Assembly: GCA_021820785.1 (NCBI GenBank)
Contig: JAKADE010000251.1
Location: forward strand, 1 to 5,166
From: Pseudomonadota bacterium
Lineage (GTDB): Bacteria > Pseudomonadota > Gammaproteobacteria > Steroidobacterales > Steroidobacteraceae
Direction of reading: 5' to 3'
Length of the DNA stretch: 5,166 nucleotides
Shown here: in pieces, positions 1-4,548 of the stretch
Position numbering within the stretch: position 1 is the first letter of the stretch
Layout: the number at the start of each line of letters is the position of its first letter
Made by a program: the position numbers and the translations under genes
The notes under the pieces: generated by a model
Seen by the model: only the letters and a program-made list of their open reading frames with translations
Databases searched by the model: none
Told to the model about the DNA's origin: nothing

Positions 1-35
1 TCTGGCTTGCGGGCGAGTGGGCGATGCAGTTTCGC

Positions 36-112
36 GTGCCCGTAGCTCAGTTGGATAGAGCACCGGCCTTCTAAGCCGGTGGTCGCAGGTTCGAGTCCTG
101 CCGGGCACGCCA
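36..112 (+). tRNA. tRNA-Arg (anticodon TCT)
   Basis: Full cloverleaf with encoded CCA, 77 nt. The acceptor stem GTGCCCG (36-42) pairs with CGGGCAC (102-108), the discriminator base is G109 and CCA is 110-112. The anticodon stem CCGGC/GCCGG (63-67/75-79) encloses the loop CTTCTAA, giving anticodon TCT at 70-72, which reads AGA. The D arm (TAGCTCAGTTGGATAGAG) and T arm (GCAGG-TTCGAGT-CCTGC) are canonical. It is first of three tandem tRNAs and is probably cotranscribed with them; the promoter is not visible in the 35 bases upstream. Confidence 0.98.
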
Positions 113-164
113 GCCGCAGCACGCGGCGGAGCGGGCTGCGCGCGGGGGGGATGGTTGTGACGAC

Positions 165-241
165 GGTGGACGTAGCTCAGCTGGTAGAGTCCCGGGTTGT
201 GATCCCGGTTGTCGTGGGTTCGAGTCCCATCGTCCACCCCA
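165..241 (+). tRNA. tRNA-His (anticodon GTG)
   Basis: Cloverleaf with acceptor GTGGACG (166-172) pairing with CGTCCAC (231-237). It carries the histidine-specific extra G-1 (165) opposite C73 (238), followed by CCA (239-241). The anticodon stem CCGGG/CCCGG encloses the loop TTGTGAT, with anticodon GTG at 199-201. The G-1:C73 pair is the known identity element for histidyl-tRNA synthetase and is encoded here. It lies 52 nt after tRNA-Arg. Annotation pipelines may start it at 166. Confidence 0.98.
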
Positions 242-252
242 GATTCTGCGGG

Positions 253-269
253 AGTCGCACCGGGCGACT
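253..269 (+). other. hairpin in the tRNA-His/tRNA-Lys spacer
   Basis: AGTCGC (253-258) and GCGACT (264-269) form a 6-bp stem with a 5-nt loop, midway between the two tRNAs. No T-tract follows; the next run is A-rich (278-283). It may help fold or process the polycistronic tRNA precursor, or be fortuitous. Confidence 0.35.
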
Positions 270-285
270 GTCGCGATAAAAAATT

Positions 286-361
286 GGGCCGTTAGCTCAG
301 CTGGTAGAGCAGGAGACTCTTAATCTCTTGGTCGTAGGTTCGATCCCTACACGGCCCACCA
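286..361 (+). tRNA. tRNA-Lys (anticodon CTT), island integration target
   Basis: 76-nt cloverleaf: acceptor GGGCCGT (286-292) pairs with ACGGCCC (351-357), the discriminator is A358 and CCA is 359-361. The anticodon stem GGAGA/TCTCT (312-316/324-328) encloses loop CTCTTAA, with anticodon CTT at 319-321, reading AAG. The T arm is GTAGG-TTCGATC-CCTAC. The gene is complete, but its last 31 bases belong to a 35-bp sequence repeated at 3158-3192. A mobile element therefore appears to have integrated in the 3' end and restored a full tRNA. Confidence 0.98.
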
Positions 362-365
362 ATTC
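331..365 (+). repeat. attachment-site copy in tRNA-Lys
   Basis: 35-bp direct repeat identical to 3158-3192. It spans the tRNA T arm, the 3' acceptor strand, CCA and five bases beyond (ATTC follows the last A of CCA). The T-stem/T-loop GTAGG-TTCGATC-CCTAC is an inverted repeat around a 7-nt centre, the geometry tyrosine integrases use for a core site. Identity stops at 366, where island sequence begins. Confidence 0.9.
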
Positions 366-429
366 ACCTTAGATATCAGCAGCTTGCGTGCCATGACAGG
401 CTCGCGAGCTTCGCTGTATGTGTCATTTA

Positions 430-466
430 GTGCAGACTCCGTGCAGCGATTAACTCACCGCTGCAC
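430..466. promoter_or_regulatory. GTGCAG repeats ahead of the integrase fragment
   Basis: GTGCAG occurs at 430-435 and 441-446, start points 11 bp apart, about one helical turn. The second copy extends to GTGCAGCG (441-448) and is matched by the perfect inverted copy CGCTGCAC (459-466) across a 10-nt loop. Lying between the att core and the integrase start, these could be integrase arm sites, an operator for a directionality factor or repressor, or an mRNA hairpin. The role is inferred from position only. Confidence 0.4.
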
Positions 467-485
467 GCAGTGTACCGAGGCGCAT

Positions 486-842
486 ATCGCTTCAATCCAG
501 CGCATCGTCTCGCCGCTCACGAAGGATGTTTCCTATCGTGCGCAGGTGCGAGTAAAGGGCCGCTCGTCCGAATCTGCGACATTCCCGAATCGGAAGGAGG
601 CGGAGGCCTGGGCGGCCTCGATCGAAACGGCAATCCGCGAACGGCGGCACTTTCCGCACGCCGCGGCGAAGCGCATCAGTTTCGACGCGCTCGCCAAGGA
701 CAACGCGGAGACGGTCCTGGTGGAGTTCGACGAGGTGCAGTGCGCCGCCCGCACGCTTCAGCTCAACTGGTGGTCCAAGCAGTTTGCCGGCAAGAGCGTC
801 GCCGAGATAACAGCCGATGCCGTCTCGAAAGCGCGCGACGCC
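486..842 (+). pseudogene. tyrosine-recombinase integrase, N-terminal fragment
   Basis: About 119 codons resemble the N-terminus of phage/island tyrosine integrases. First comes a small arm-binding-type domain (YRAQVRVKGR, then FPNRKEAEAWA), then the start of the core-binding domain (ISFDALAKD, LNWWSKQFAGKSVAEIT, SKARDA). After about 842 the family resemblance ends and the sequence becomes IS3 transposase in another frame, so the catalytic domain (Arg, His-x-x-Arg, Tyr) is absent. The likely ancestral start, aligned to the first conserved residues ASIQRIV, is now ATC (486-488), with GAGG five bases upstream; an ATG start mutated to ATC would explain this. An in-frame ATG at 393 would add a tail with no visible homology. 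A fragment this short cannot recombine DNA. Confidence 0.8.
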
Positions 843-850
843 TGCGGGGC

Positions 851-1462
851 GTGCGTAAAGGGTGCTTCCTGCCGCGCACGACCGACAGCGCTCATCACCG
901 CGCCATCGCTCCGAACGTCCTGCAGAGACGCTTTGGCGTCGATACAGCCGTGCACGCCTGGGCAAGCGATATCACCTACATTGCCACTCGCGAAGGTTGG
1001 TTGTATCTGGCGGTAATCATCGCCTTGCAGACCCGCCAGGTGCTCGGCTACAGCCTCTCGGATCGCATGCCTGATGAGCTGGTGCTCAATGCGCTGCGCA
1101 ATGCCTGCCATCACGAAGTCCCGCCGACCGGCACGCTGTTTCACTCCGACCGCGGCAGTCAGTACGCAAGCGATGATTTTCGCGACGCGCTCGGCGCACT
1201 CGGTGTGGTCGCCAGCATGAGTCGCAAGGGAAATTGCTGGGATAATGCCGTCTCGGAGAGCTTCTTCGCGACGCTGAAGACCGAAGAAGCCACCGAGCCG
1301 TATACGACCAAACAGGACGCACACAGAGCGATCGCAGAGTACGTCCACGGATTTTACAATCCAGTCCGCCTGCACTCATCGCTCGGATACTTGTCGCCGA
1401 ACGAGTATGCGCGCAGAATGCAACATGCCGATCAAGACCCACCTAAGAGGTCCGTCGCGTAG
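851..1462 (+). pseudogene. IS3-family transposase (OrfB), C-terminal fragment
   Basis: About 203 codons of an rve/DDE integrase-fold transposase. Numbering from the GTG at 851, the catalytic triad is intact: Asp40 in WASDITYI (codon 968-970), Asp100 in HSDRGSQYAS (1148-1150) and Glu136 in DNAVSESFFATLK (1256-1258). Thirty-five residues separate the second Asp and the Glu, the DD(35)E signature. The family C-terminus YNPVRLHSSLGYLSPNEY is present. The N-terminal helix-turn-helix part of OrfB, the whole upstream OrfA and the left end of the IS are missing; the coding sequence begins abruptly beside the integrase fragment. IS3 elements normally make the active OrfAB enzyme by a -1 frameshift, so this remnant should be inactive. 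No right-end inverted repeat could be identified without a left end to compare. Confidence 0.88.
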
Positions 1463-1761
1463 GGACCACTTCAAAGCTCAGCTTGTTGCACGACACCCGC
1501 ATTTGCTCAGCGTCAATCGCGTCACATGGGCGCTCCGATGCCGCGCGGTGAACGGACTATCGGCCGCTGTCTTCGACTCGCGATGCGGAGAGTTGCTGAT
1601 TCACGAACCGTCCTTCCTGGCTTGGTTCCTTGGCCTCAGCGGCCGTGCCAAGCCGCGCGCCAGGCACAGGGCGGGGCGCCGGCTGCGGGGGCCGATGGGA
1701 ATCGAGAACAATCGTGGCGGGCCCTGCTGAAGAAGCCAGGATCTCCGCTCCGCACTGCAGC
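1463..1761. other. gene-free stretch between transposase remnant and higBA
   Basis: About 300 bp in which reading frames exist on both strands but none has a recognisable motif, credible start or ribosome binding site. It probably contains the lost right end of the IS and older island debris. The visible structure is a nested inverted repeat: GGCTTGG (1619-1625) with CCAAGCC (1648-1654), enclosing GGCC (1632-1635) and GGCC (1641-1644). There is no T-tract, so a terminator is not supported. Confidence 0.5.
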
Positions 1762-1789
1762 TTGCGGCTATACGCAACTTGCGTATAAT
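1762..1789 (+). promoter_or_regulatory. higBA promoter (-35 TTGCGG, -10 TATAAT)
   Basis: TTGCGG (1762-1767), 16 bp, then a consensus TATAAT (1784-1789). Transcription would start near 1796, only about four bases before the higB ATG at 1800, so the mRNA would be leaderless or nearly so. No Shine-Dalgarno sequence precedes that ATG, consistent with this. Confidence 0.7.
1769..1787. promoter_or_regulatory. palindromic operator overlapping the higBA -10 box
   Basis: TATACGCAA-C-TTGCGTATA is a perfect 9-bp inverted repeat around one central base, covering the spacer and the first four bases of the -10 box. Antitoxins of the HigA/Xre type, alone or with toxin, are known to repress their own promoter by binding such palindromes as a dimer. 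This one is ideally placed to block RNA polymerase and is the best candidate site for the HigA protein encoded at 2141-2458. Confidence 0.75.
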
Positions 1790-1799
1790 AATCACTGTC

Positions 1800-2144
1800 A
1801 TGCAGGCGGTCTTCATCGAATTGCCGGCGTTCGAGCGAAGCCGAGAGAGCTACCTGGATGACGGTGGCTTCAGCCGCCTTCAGGAAGCCTTGATGGCGAA
1901 CCCAGAGGCGGGCGAGGTGATCCCGGGTACGGGCGGCTTGCGTAAGGTGCGATTCAGCGACGCCCGCCGTTCCAAGGGCAAGCGCGGCGGTCTACGGGTG
2001 ATCTATTACTACTGGACGGGTGGTGCGGAGTTCTGGCTGTTCACACTGTACGACAAAGACGAGATGGCGGATTTGACGCCTAAGCAACGAGAGGCGTTGA
2101 AGGAGCGCATCAAAGACGAGCTGAAAGCGAGGCGCAAGACATGA
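1800..2144 (+). CDS. higB: HigB-type (RelE superfamily) toxin
   Basis: 114-residue toxin of the RelE/HigB superfamily, close in pattern to Vibrio cholerae HigB2. Recognisable features are the N-terminal FIELPAFER, a central GDV/GEVIPGTGGLRKVR-type segment (residues 39-51), the basic turn SKGKRGG (58-64), the strand RVIYYYW (66-72) and the C-terminal FTLYDKDEMADLT (81-93) followed by a Lys/Arg-rich helix. Toxins of this group are ribosome-dependent mRNA endonucleases that cut translated mRNA in the cytoplasm; antitoxin binding neutralises them. Length and motifs suggest an intact protein. ATG 1800 was chosen because it matches the family N-terminus; an in-frame TTG at 1779 lies inside the promoter and cannot be transcribed from it. 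The gene overlaps higA by four bases (ATGA), in the toxin-first order typical of hig loci. The symbol follows family resemblance. Confidence 0.9.
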   Translation: MQAVFIELPAFERSRESYLDDGGFSRLQEALMANPEAGEVIPGTGGLRKVRFSDARRSKGKRGGLRVIYYYWTGGAEFWLFTLYDKDEMADLTPKQREALKERIKDELKARRKT

Positions 2145-2458
2145 GAAAGAAGCACAATCTGTTCGATGAGCTGATGGAAGGGTTTGACGCCCTGGCTGAT
2201 CAGCGTGCTGGCAAACGAACGCTTCGGACGCATGCTGTGAAACCGAAGCCTGTGCCGGAGCTCCGCGCTGACGAACTCACGAAAGTCCGGGAGGACATGA
2301 AGCTCTCCCGCAGCCTTTTCGCACGATACCTGCGCACCAACGTCCGCACGCTGGAAAACTGGGAGCAGGGCCGGGCCAAGCCAAACGCGCAAGCGGCCCT
2401 GCTCATTCGCCTCGTGCAGCGCTATCCCGATACCGTACGGCGTCTCGCGGAGATCTAA
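2141..2458 (+). CDS. higA: HigA-type Xre-family antitoxin
   Basis: 105-residue antitoxin and DNA-binding autorepressor. The N-terminal segment (residues 1-35, with NLFDELMEGFDAL and GKRTLRTH) matches the toxin-wrapping part of V. cholerae HigA2-like proteins. Residues about 43-82 form a Cro/C1-type helix-turn-helix (DELTKVREDMKLS, SLFARYLRTNVRTLENWEQG), followed by RAKPNAQAALLIRLVQRYP. Start ATG 2141 overlaps the higB stop; GAGG at 2129-2132, eight bases upstream, supplies a ribosome binding site inside higB, giving translational coupling. It should neutralise the upstream toxin and repress the promoter through the palindrome at 1769-1787. No truncation or missing segment is visible. Confidence 0.92.
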   Translation: MRKKHNLFDELMEGFDALADQRAGKRTLRTHAVKPKPVPELRADELTKVREDMKLSRSLFARYLRTNVRTLENWEQGRAKPNAQAALLIRLVQRYPDTVRRLAEI

Positions 2459-2461
2459 AGC

Positions 2462-2513
2462 CGGCGCACTACGCGCCGTGCTGGCATGCTCGCCCGCGCT
2501 TTGCTTGCGGGCG
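2462..2513 (+). other. two tandem GC-rich hairpins after higA
   Basis: CGGCGC-actac-GCGCCG (2462-2478) lies four bases after the higA stop. It is followed by CGCCCGC (2491-2497) and GCGGGCG (2507-2513) with a 9-nt loop. Both stems are perfect. Neither is followed by a T-run, so intrinsic termination is uncertain; they could stabilise the higBA mRNA end or attenuate read-through into the gene at 2549. Confidence 0.5.
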
Positions 2514-2548
2514 GCGGCGTCTGACGCAACTCACAGCTCTAGACCGCC

Positions 2549-2989
2549 ATGGACACTGAAGAGGAAGTCACCGGAGCCTTGGCTGCCCTGCAGCGCCGCA
2601 GCCCGGAGGAGCTTGCCGCCTTCATCGTTTCCCTGGTTTGCGGCGCGCCTCTGGGCGTCCGGTCGTATGTCGAGGCCTTCATCGCTGCGGCGGAGCCCTC
2701 TAGGGTCGCGACCGTCGTTCGCCGCGAAATCAGCGCGCTTCGCATGGGCGAGCGTGAGTATGACGTGCGCCACCGCCGCAGCGCCGAGATTGTCGCCCGC
2801 GCAGGCTACACCCTCGGAGCCATTGAGCGGGTCGTGCTACCCAGCCACCCAGCGCTCGCCCGAAAGCTTCTATGCGAACTGCTCGACGCCGAGCAGCAGA
2901 TCGCGGAGCAGTGCTCCGAGGACGATTTCGGCGCCGAGGAGCTATTTACGCGGGTGCGACGCCTCCTCAGCGTGACCACCGAGCGCTGA
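2549..2989 (+). CDS. hypothetical island protein, possibly DUF6880-related
   Basis: 146-residue soluble, mainly helical, acidic-ended protein with no signal peptide or membrane segment. I do not recognise it firmly. The middle and end (REISALRMGEREYDVR at about 59-74, then VLPSHPALARKLLCELLDAE and CSEDDFGAEELF) recall the pattern in DUF6880-type proteins, where a basic 'IRKRI..L' segment precedes a helical stretch and a 'CDDSxGxxGDxF' motif. Those proteins are usually much longer, so this could be a short version or a truncated copy; this comparison is from memory. The only plausible start is ATG 2549; no clear Shine-Dalgarno sequence is present. It begins 90 nt after higA on the same strand and might be read from the hig promoter. 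It is the last gene before the right att copy (3158). Its frame has better protein-like composition than the overlapping frames. Confidence 0.65.
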   Translation: MDTEEEVTGALAALQRRSPEELAAFIVSLVCGAPLGVRSYVEAFIAAAEPSRVATVVRREISALRMGEREYDVRHRRSAEIVARAGYTLGAIERVVLPSHPALARKLLCELLDAEQQIAEQCSEDDFGAEELFTRVRRLLSVTTER

Positions 2990-3135
2990 TGGCTCAGCGC
3001 AAATTCAGTGCAGTGAGGTACTCGTCGACCCGCGTCGGCGCCCCTTCTTGCGCTCGCCGAGCCTTCGATATATGCCATTAAATCAGCTACTTGCGCGGTG
3101 TCGGATGGCGTGTGCCTGAGCCGCGGCGAGCAACC

Positions 3136-3165
3136 CCTACGACTCTCAAACCTCTTTGTCGTAGG
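3136..3165. repeat. inverted repeat at the inner edge of the right att copy
   Basis: CCTACGAC (3136-3143) and GTCGTAGG (3158-3165) are perfect inverted 8-mers around a 14-nt centre; the right arm is the start of the att core. The centre, together with GAC, imperfectly resembles the tRNA-Lys anticodon region (GACTCTcAAacCTCTTtG versus GACTCTTAA-TCTCTTGG at 315-331). The resemblance to the tRNA thus extends in decayed form to the anticodon loop. Confidence 0.55.
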
Positions 3166-3192
3166 TTCGATCCCTACACGGCCCACCAATTC
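3158..3192 (+). repeat. right attachment-site copy (tRNA-Lys 3' end fragment)
   Basis: Perfect 35-bp duplicate of 331-365, without the 5' half of a tRNA. It marks the far island junction; in the usual mechanism this is the chromosome's original tRNA 3' end, displaced when the element's copy restored the gene. Reading frames crossing it on either strand give peptides (GRVGIEPTT, VVGSIPTRPT) that are familiar artefacts of translating tRNA sequence. Confidence 0.9.
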
Positions 3193-3667
3193 CGCGTATC
3201 CGGGGATTCCCGTCGATCCCCAGCGAAGTCCGCACACTCTCAGCATCGCATGGTCACGGGCTCCGGCCGCGCTTCTGGCGCGCTACGGAGCAGCCGAGGC
3301 TAGAGCCGATCCAAGGTACGGGAATTTCCGCAGCGGGCCGGACGCTACCTCAGGGTGCGTTCCGCTTCTGCGCACAGTCAATTTCTGCTGAGCACCACCG
3401 CGTCTGTTGCACGGCGTGATAGCTTCATCGGGGAGCGTCAGGTTTAGCGCAGCATCTTCCCTCGAGGAACCCTGGCGCGGGTGCGTAGAAATCCCCGAGA
3501 GGCAACTCGATGAACCATTGCAGCCTGCCCGCTAGCCGTGATCGGCATCCGGGACTGCTTCATTGACGTGCCGCATGGCCTCGTCCATTCTCGCGCCGTT
3601 ATCCTGAAAGCGCCCTGCAGCGGCACATCGGGCGGTCCCGATGTTCGGGTCGCCGAGAAGAATCTCC
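3193..3667. other. gene-free stretch after the island
   Basis: About 475 bp without a convincing gene on either strand. Before integration it would have lain directly downstream of tRNA-Lys. It contains GGGGAT (3202-3207) / ATCCCC (3216-3221), a 6-bp stem with an 8-nt loop starting ten bases after the att copy. This might have been the original 3' structure of the tRNA transcript, though no T-tract follows. A second hairpin at 3631-3654 is listed separately. No promoter for the gene at 3678 could be assigned. Confidence 0.5.
3631..3654 (+). promoter_or_regulatory. leader hairpin before the membrane-protein gene
   Basis: GGCG-gt-CCCGA-tgt-TCGGG-t-CGCC folds into a 9-bp stem with a small internal bulge and a 3-nt loop. 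It ends 13 bases before the AGGAGG at 3668 and is followed by a minor GAGA/TCTC pair (3655-3666). It may be a 5' leader structure affecting translation; no riboswitch class is recognised. Confidence 0.3.
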
Positions 3668-3673
3668 AGGAGG
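3668..3673 (+). promoter_or_regulatory. strong ribosome binding site AGGAGG
   Basis: Full-consensus AGGAGG four bases before the ATG at 3678. It fixes the start of the membrane-protein gene and makes competing overlapping frames unlikely. Confidence 0.8.
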
Positions 3674-3677
3674 GGAC

Positions 3678-4247
3678 ATGGGTTCAACACGTTCCGATGC
3701 TTCGTATCTCGCGGGGTTGGCAGGCGGTCTCGCCGCAAGCCTGGCGTTGACGGTACTCGCACTGGCGTTCGCGGAATTCGATTTGGCGAGCCTGCTGTGT
3801 GTCGCGATGGCACTCATGACGGGCGTGCTGCTCATCATTTTTGCAGTTGCGAGCACGGGTCGGCGTCGCCGGGTCACCCTGTCGGCACTGGCCGTCTATC
3901 TGCTGGTCCCGGCATTTCTGTTTCCGCACTTGTGGGTATCCCGAAGTCAGGTGCGATGGCTTCTGCTGTCGCACTCGTATCAAGCCAGGGTACTGGCGAA
4001 GCCAACTCGCGGGAGCGGTGAATTCAGGCATGTCGTGTGGGACGGCTGGGGAATCGCCGGCCAGGAAACCGACGTGTATCTGGTCTTTAACCCGTCGAAC
4101 TCTCTGGCGGCGACTCTCGGAGCGAGAGCGCCGGTGCGCGCCGCGGGATTGCCGTGCCGTGTGTATCAGATCACGCGTCTGGAGAGTCAATGGTACGCCG
4201 TGCAGTTTTACACCGATGTCGCGTGGATTCATGGCGAATGTGTTTGA
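3678..4247 (+). CDS. hypothetical three-helix inner-membrane protein
   Basis: 189 residues of unknown function. Three hydrophobic segments are visible: about 9-31 (LAGLAGGLAASLALTVLALA), 36-58 (ASLLCVAMALMTGVLLIIFA) and 67-86 (TLSALAVYLLVPAFLFPHLW). The basic loop GRRRR (61-65) between helices 2 and 3 predicts, by the positive-inside rule, a cytoplasmic N-terminus and a periplasmic C-terminal domain of about 100 residues. That domain is rich in aromatics (HVVWDGWGIAG, DVYLVFNPSNSL, RLESQWYAVQFYTDVAW), suggesting a small beta-rich fold. Two cysteines lie in it (160 and 188). The strong AGGAGG supports the ATG. It stands alone, with about 490 bp of non-coding DNA before it and 300 after. It lies outside the island and is probably native chromosome. 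No enzymatic motif was found. Confidence 0.82.
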   Translation: MGSTRSDASYLAGLAGGLAASLALTVLALAFAEFDLASLLCVAMALMTGVLLIIFAVASTGRRRRVTLSALAVYLLVPAFLFPHLWVSRSQVRWLLLSHSYQARVLAKPTRGSGEFRHVVWDGWGIAGQETDVYLVFNPSNSLAATLGARAPVRAAGLPCRVYQITRLESQWYAVQFYTDVAWIHGECV

Positions 4248-4548
4248 GGCAAGACGTCATGATGCGTGCGCGATCCGGTGTTGTGACGGCGGGCACGGGC
4301 GGCCTGGATGCTCGGGCGACTCGATGCGTCATGCGTGCTTCACGAGCAGCTGAATGCGGCGCTGCGGCTGCGCTTCGTCGTCTCCCCGGTGCATAGACAC
4401 CCCGCGACTTCCTGCCCGTCTCATTGGGCGGCGTGACTGCGGGTAGACCCCGATCTGACGCGGCACTCGCGCCCCGGTGCGAGCGGGTGCAGAGCGCTGC
4501 GGCCGAACTGGGCTATCATGCAGGTCCGTTCGCAAGGTGCAGACGATT
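4248..4548. other. intergenic region before the CoA-transferase
   Basis: About 300 bp with no credible gene; minus-strand frames here are continuations of frames opposite the CoA-transferase. A possible weak -10 element, TATCAT (4514-4519), lies 30 bp before the chosen CoA-transferase start, but no good -35 partner is seen. A short stem CTCGC/GCGAG (4466-4470/4479-4483) is the clearest inverted repeat. No T-tract terminator follows the membrane-protein gene. Confidence 0.45.

Larger units (their letters stand above)
331..3192. mobile_element. decayed tRNA-Lys genomic island (about 2.8 kb)
   Basis: The interval is bounded by perfect 35-bp direct repeats, one overlapping the 3' end of tRNA-Lys. 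Just inside the tRNA-proximal repeat, reading away from it, is the N-terminal part of a tyrosine integrase; this arrangement (tRNA, att, int) is standard for integrative elements. The catalytic half of the integrase is gone and an IS3-family transposase fragment takes its place. The remaining cargo is a HigBA toxin-antitoxin operon and a 146-codon gene. With no complete recombinase, the element should be unable to excise unless helped in trans. The larger ancestor was probably reduced by internal deletion; that is inference. Confidence 0.85.

Noticed and set aside
79..279. 66-codon reading frame across the tRNA genes
   Set aside because: It runs through tRNA-Arg and tRNA-His; peptides such as VAGSSPAGHA and VVGSSPIVHP are typical products of translating tRNA T arms.
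470..850. Upstream extension of the transposase frame
   Set aside because: Over this part the meaningful frame is the integrase; the transposase frame only becomes recognisable after about 851.
492..1375. Long minus-strand frames opposite integrase and transposase fragments
   Set aside because: They have no recognisable motifs and are explained as GC-rich shadows of the plus-strand coding sequence.
1449..1467. GGTCC/GGACC inverted repeat around the transposase stop as an IS end or terminator
   Set aside because: Five-bp arms, no T-tract, and no left IS end to compare; too weak to call.
2478..2975. 165-codon plus frame overlapping the unknown gene
   Set aside because: Its composition is low-complexity Ser/Arg/Pro/Ala, typical of an off-frame reading in GC-rich DNA; the 2549 frame looks far more protein-like.
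2806..3246. 146-codon minus-strand frame containing GRVGIEPTTKR
   Set aside because: That motif is the reverse translation of the tRNA-Lys 3' fragment, and the rest lies opposite the better-supported gene at 2549-2989.
3098..3391. 97-codon plus frame after the island containing VVGSIPTRPTNS
   Set aside because: It translates the att tRNA fragment and then non-coding DNA; no start signal or homology.
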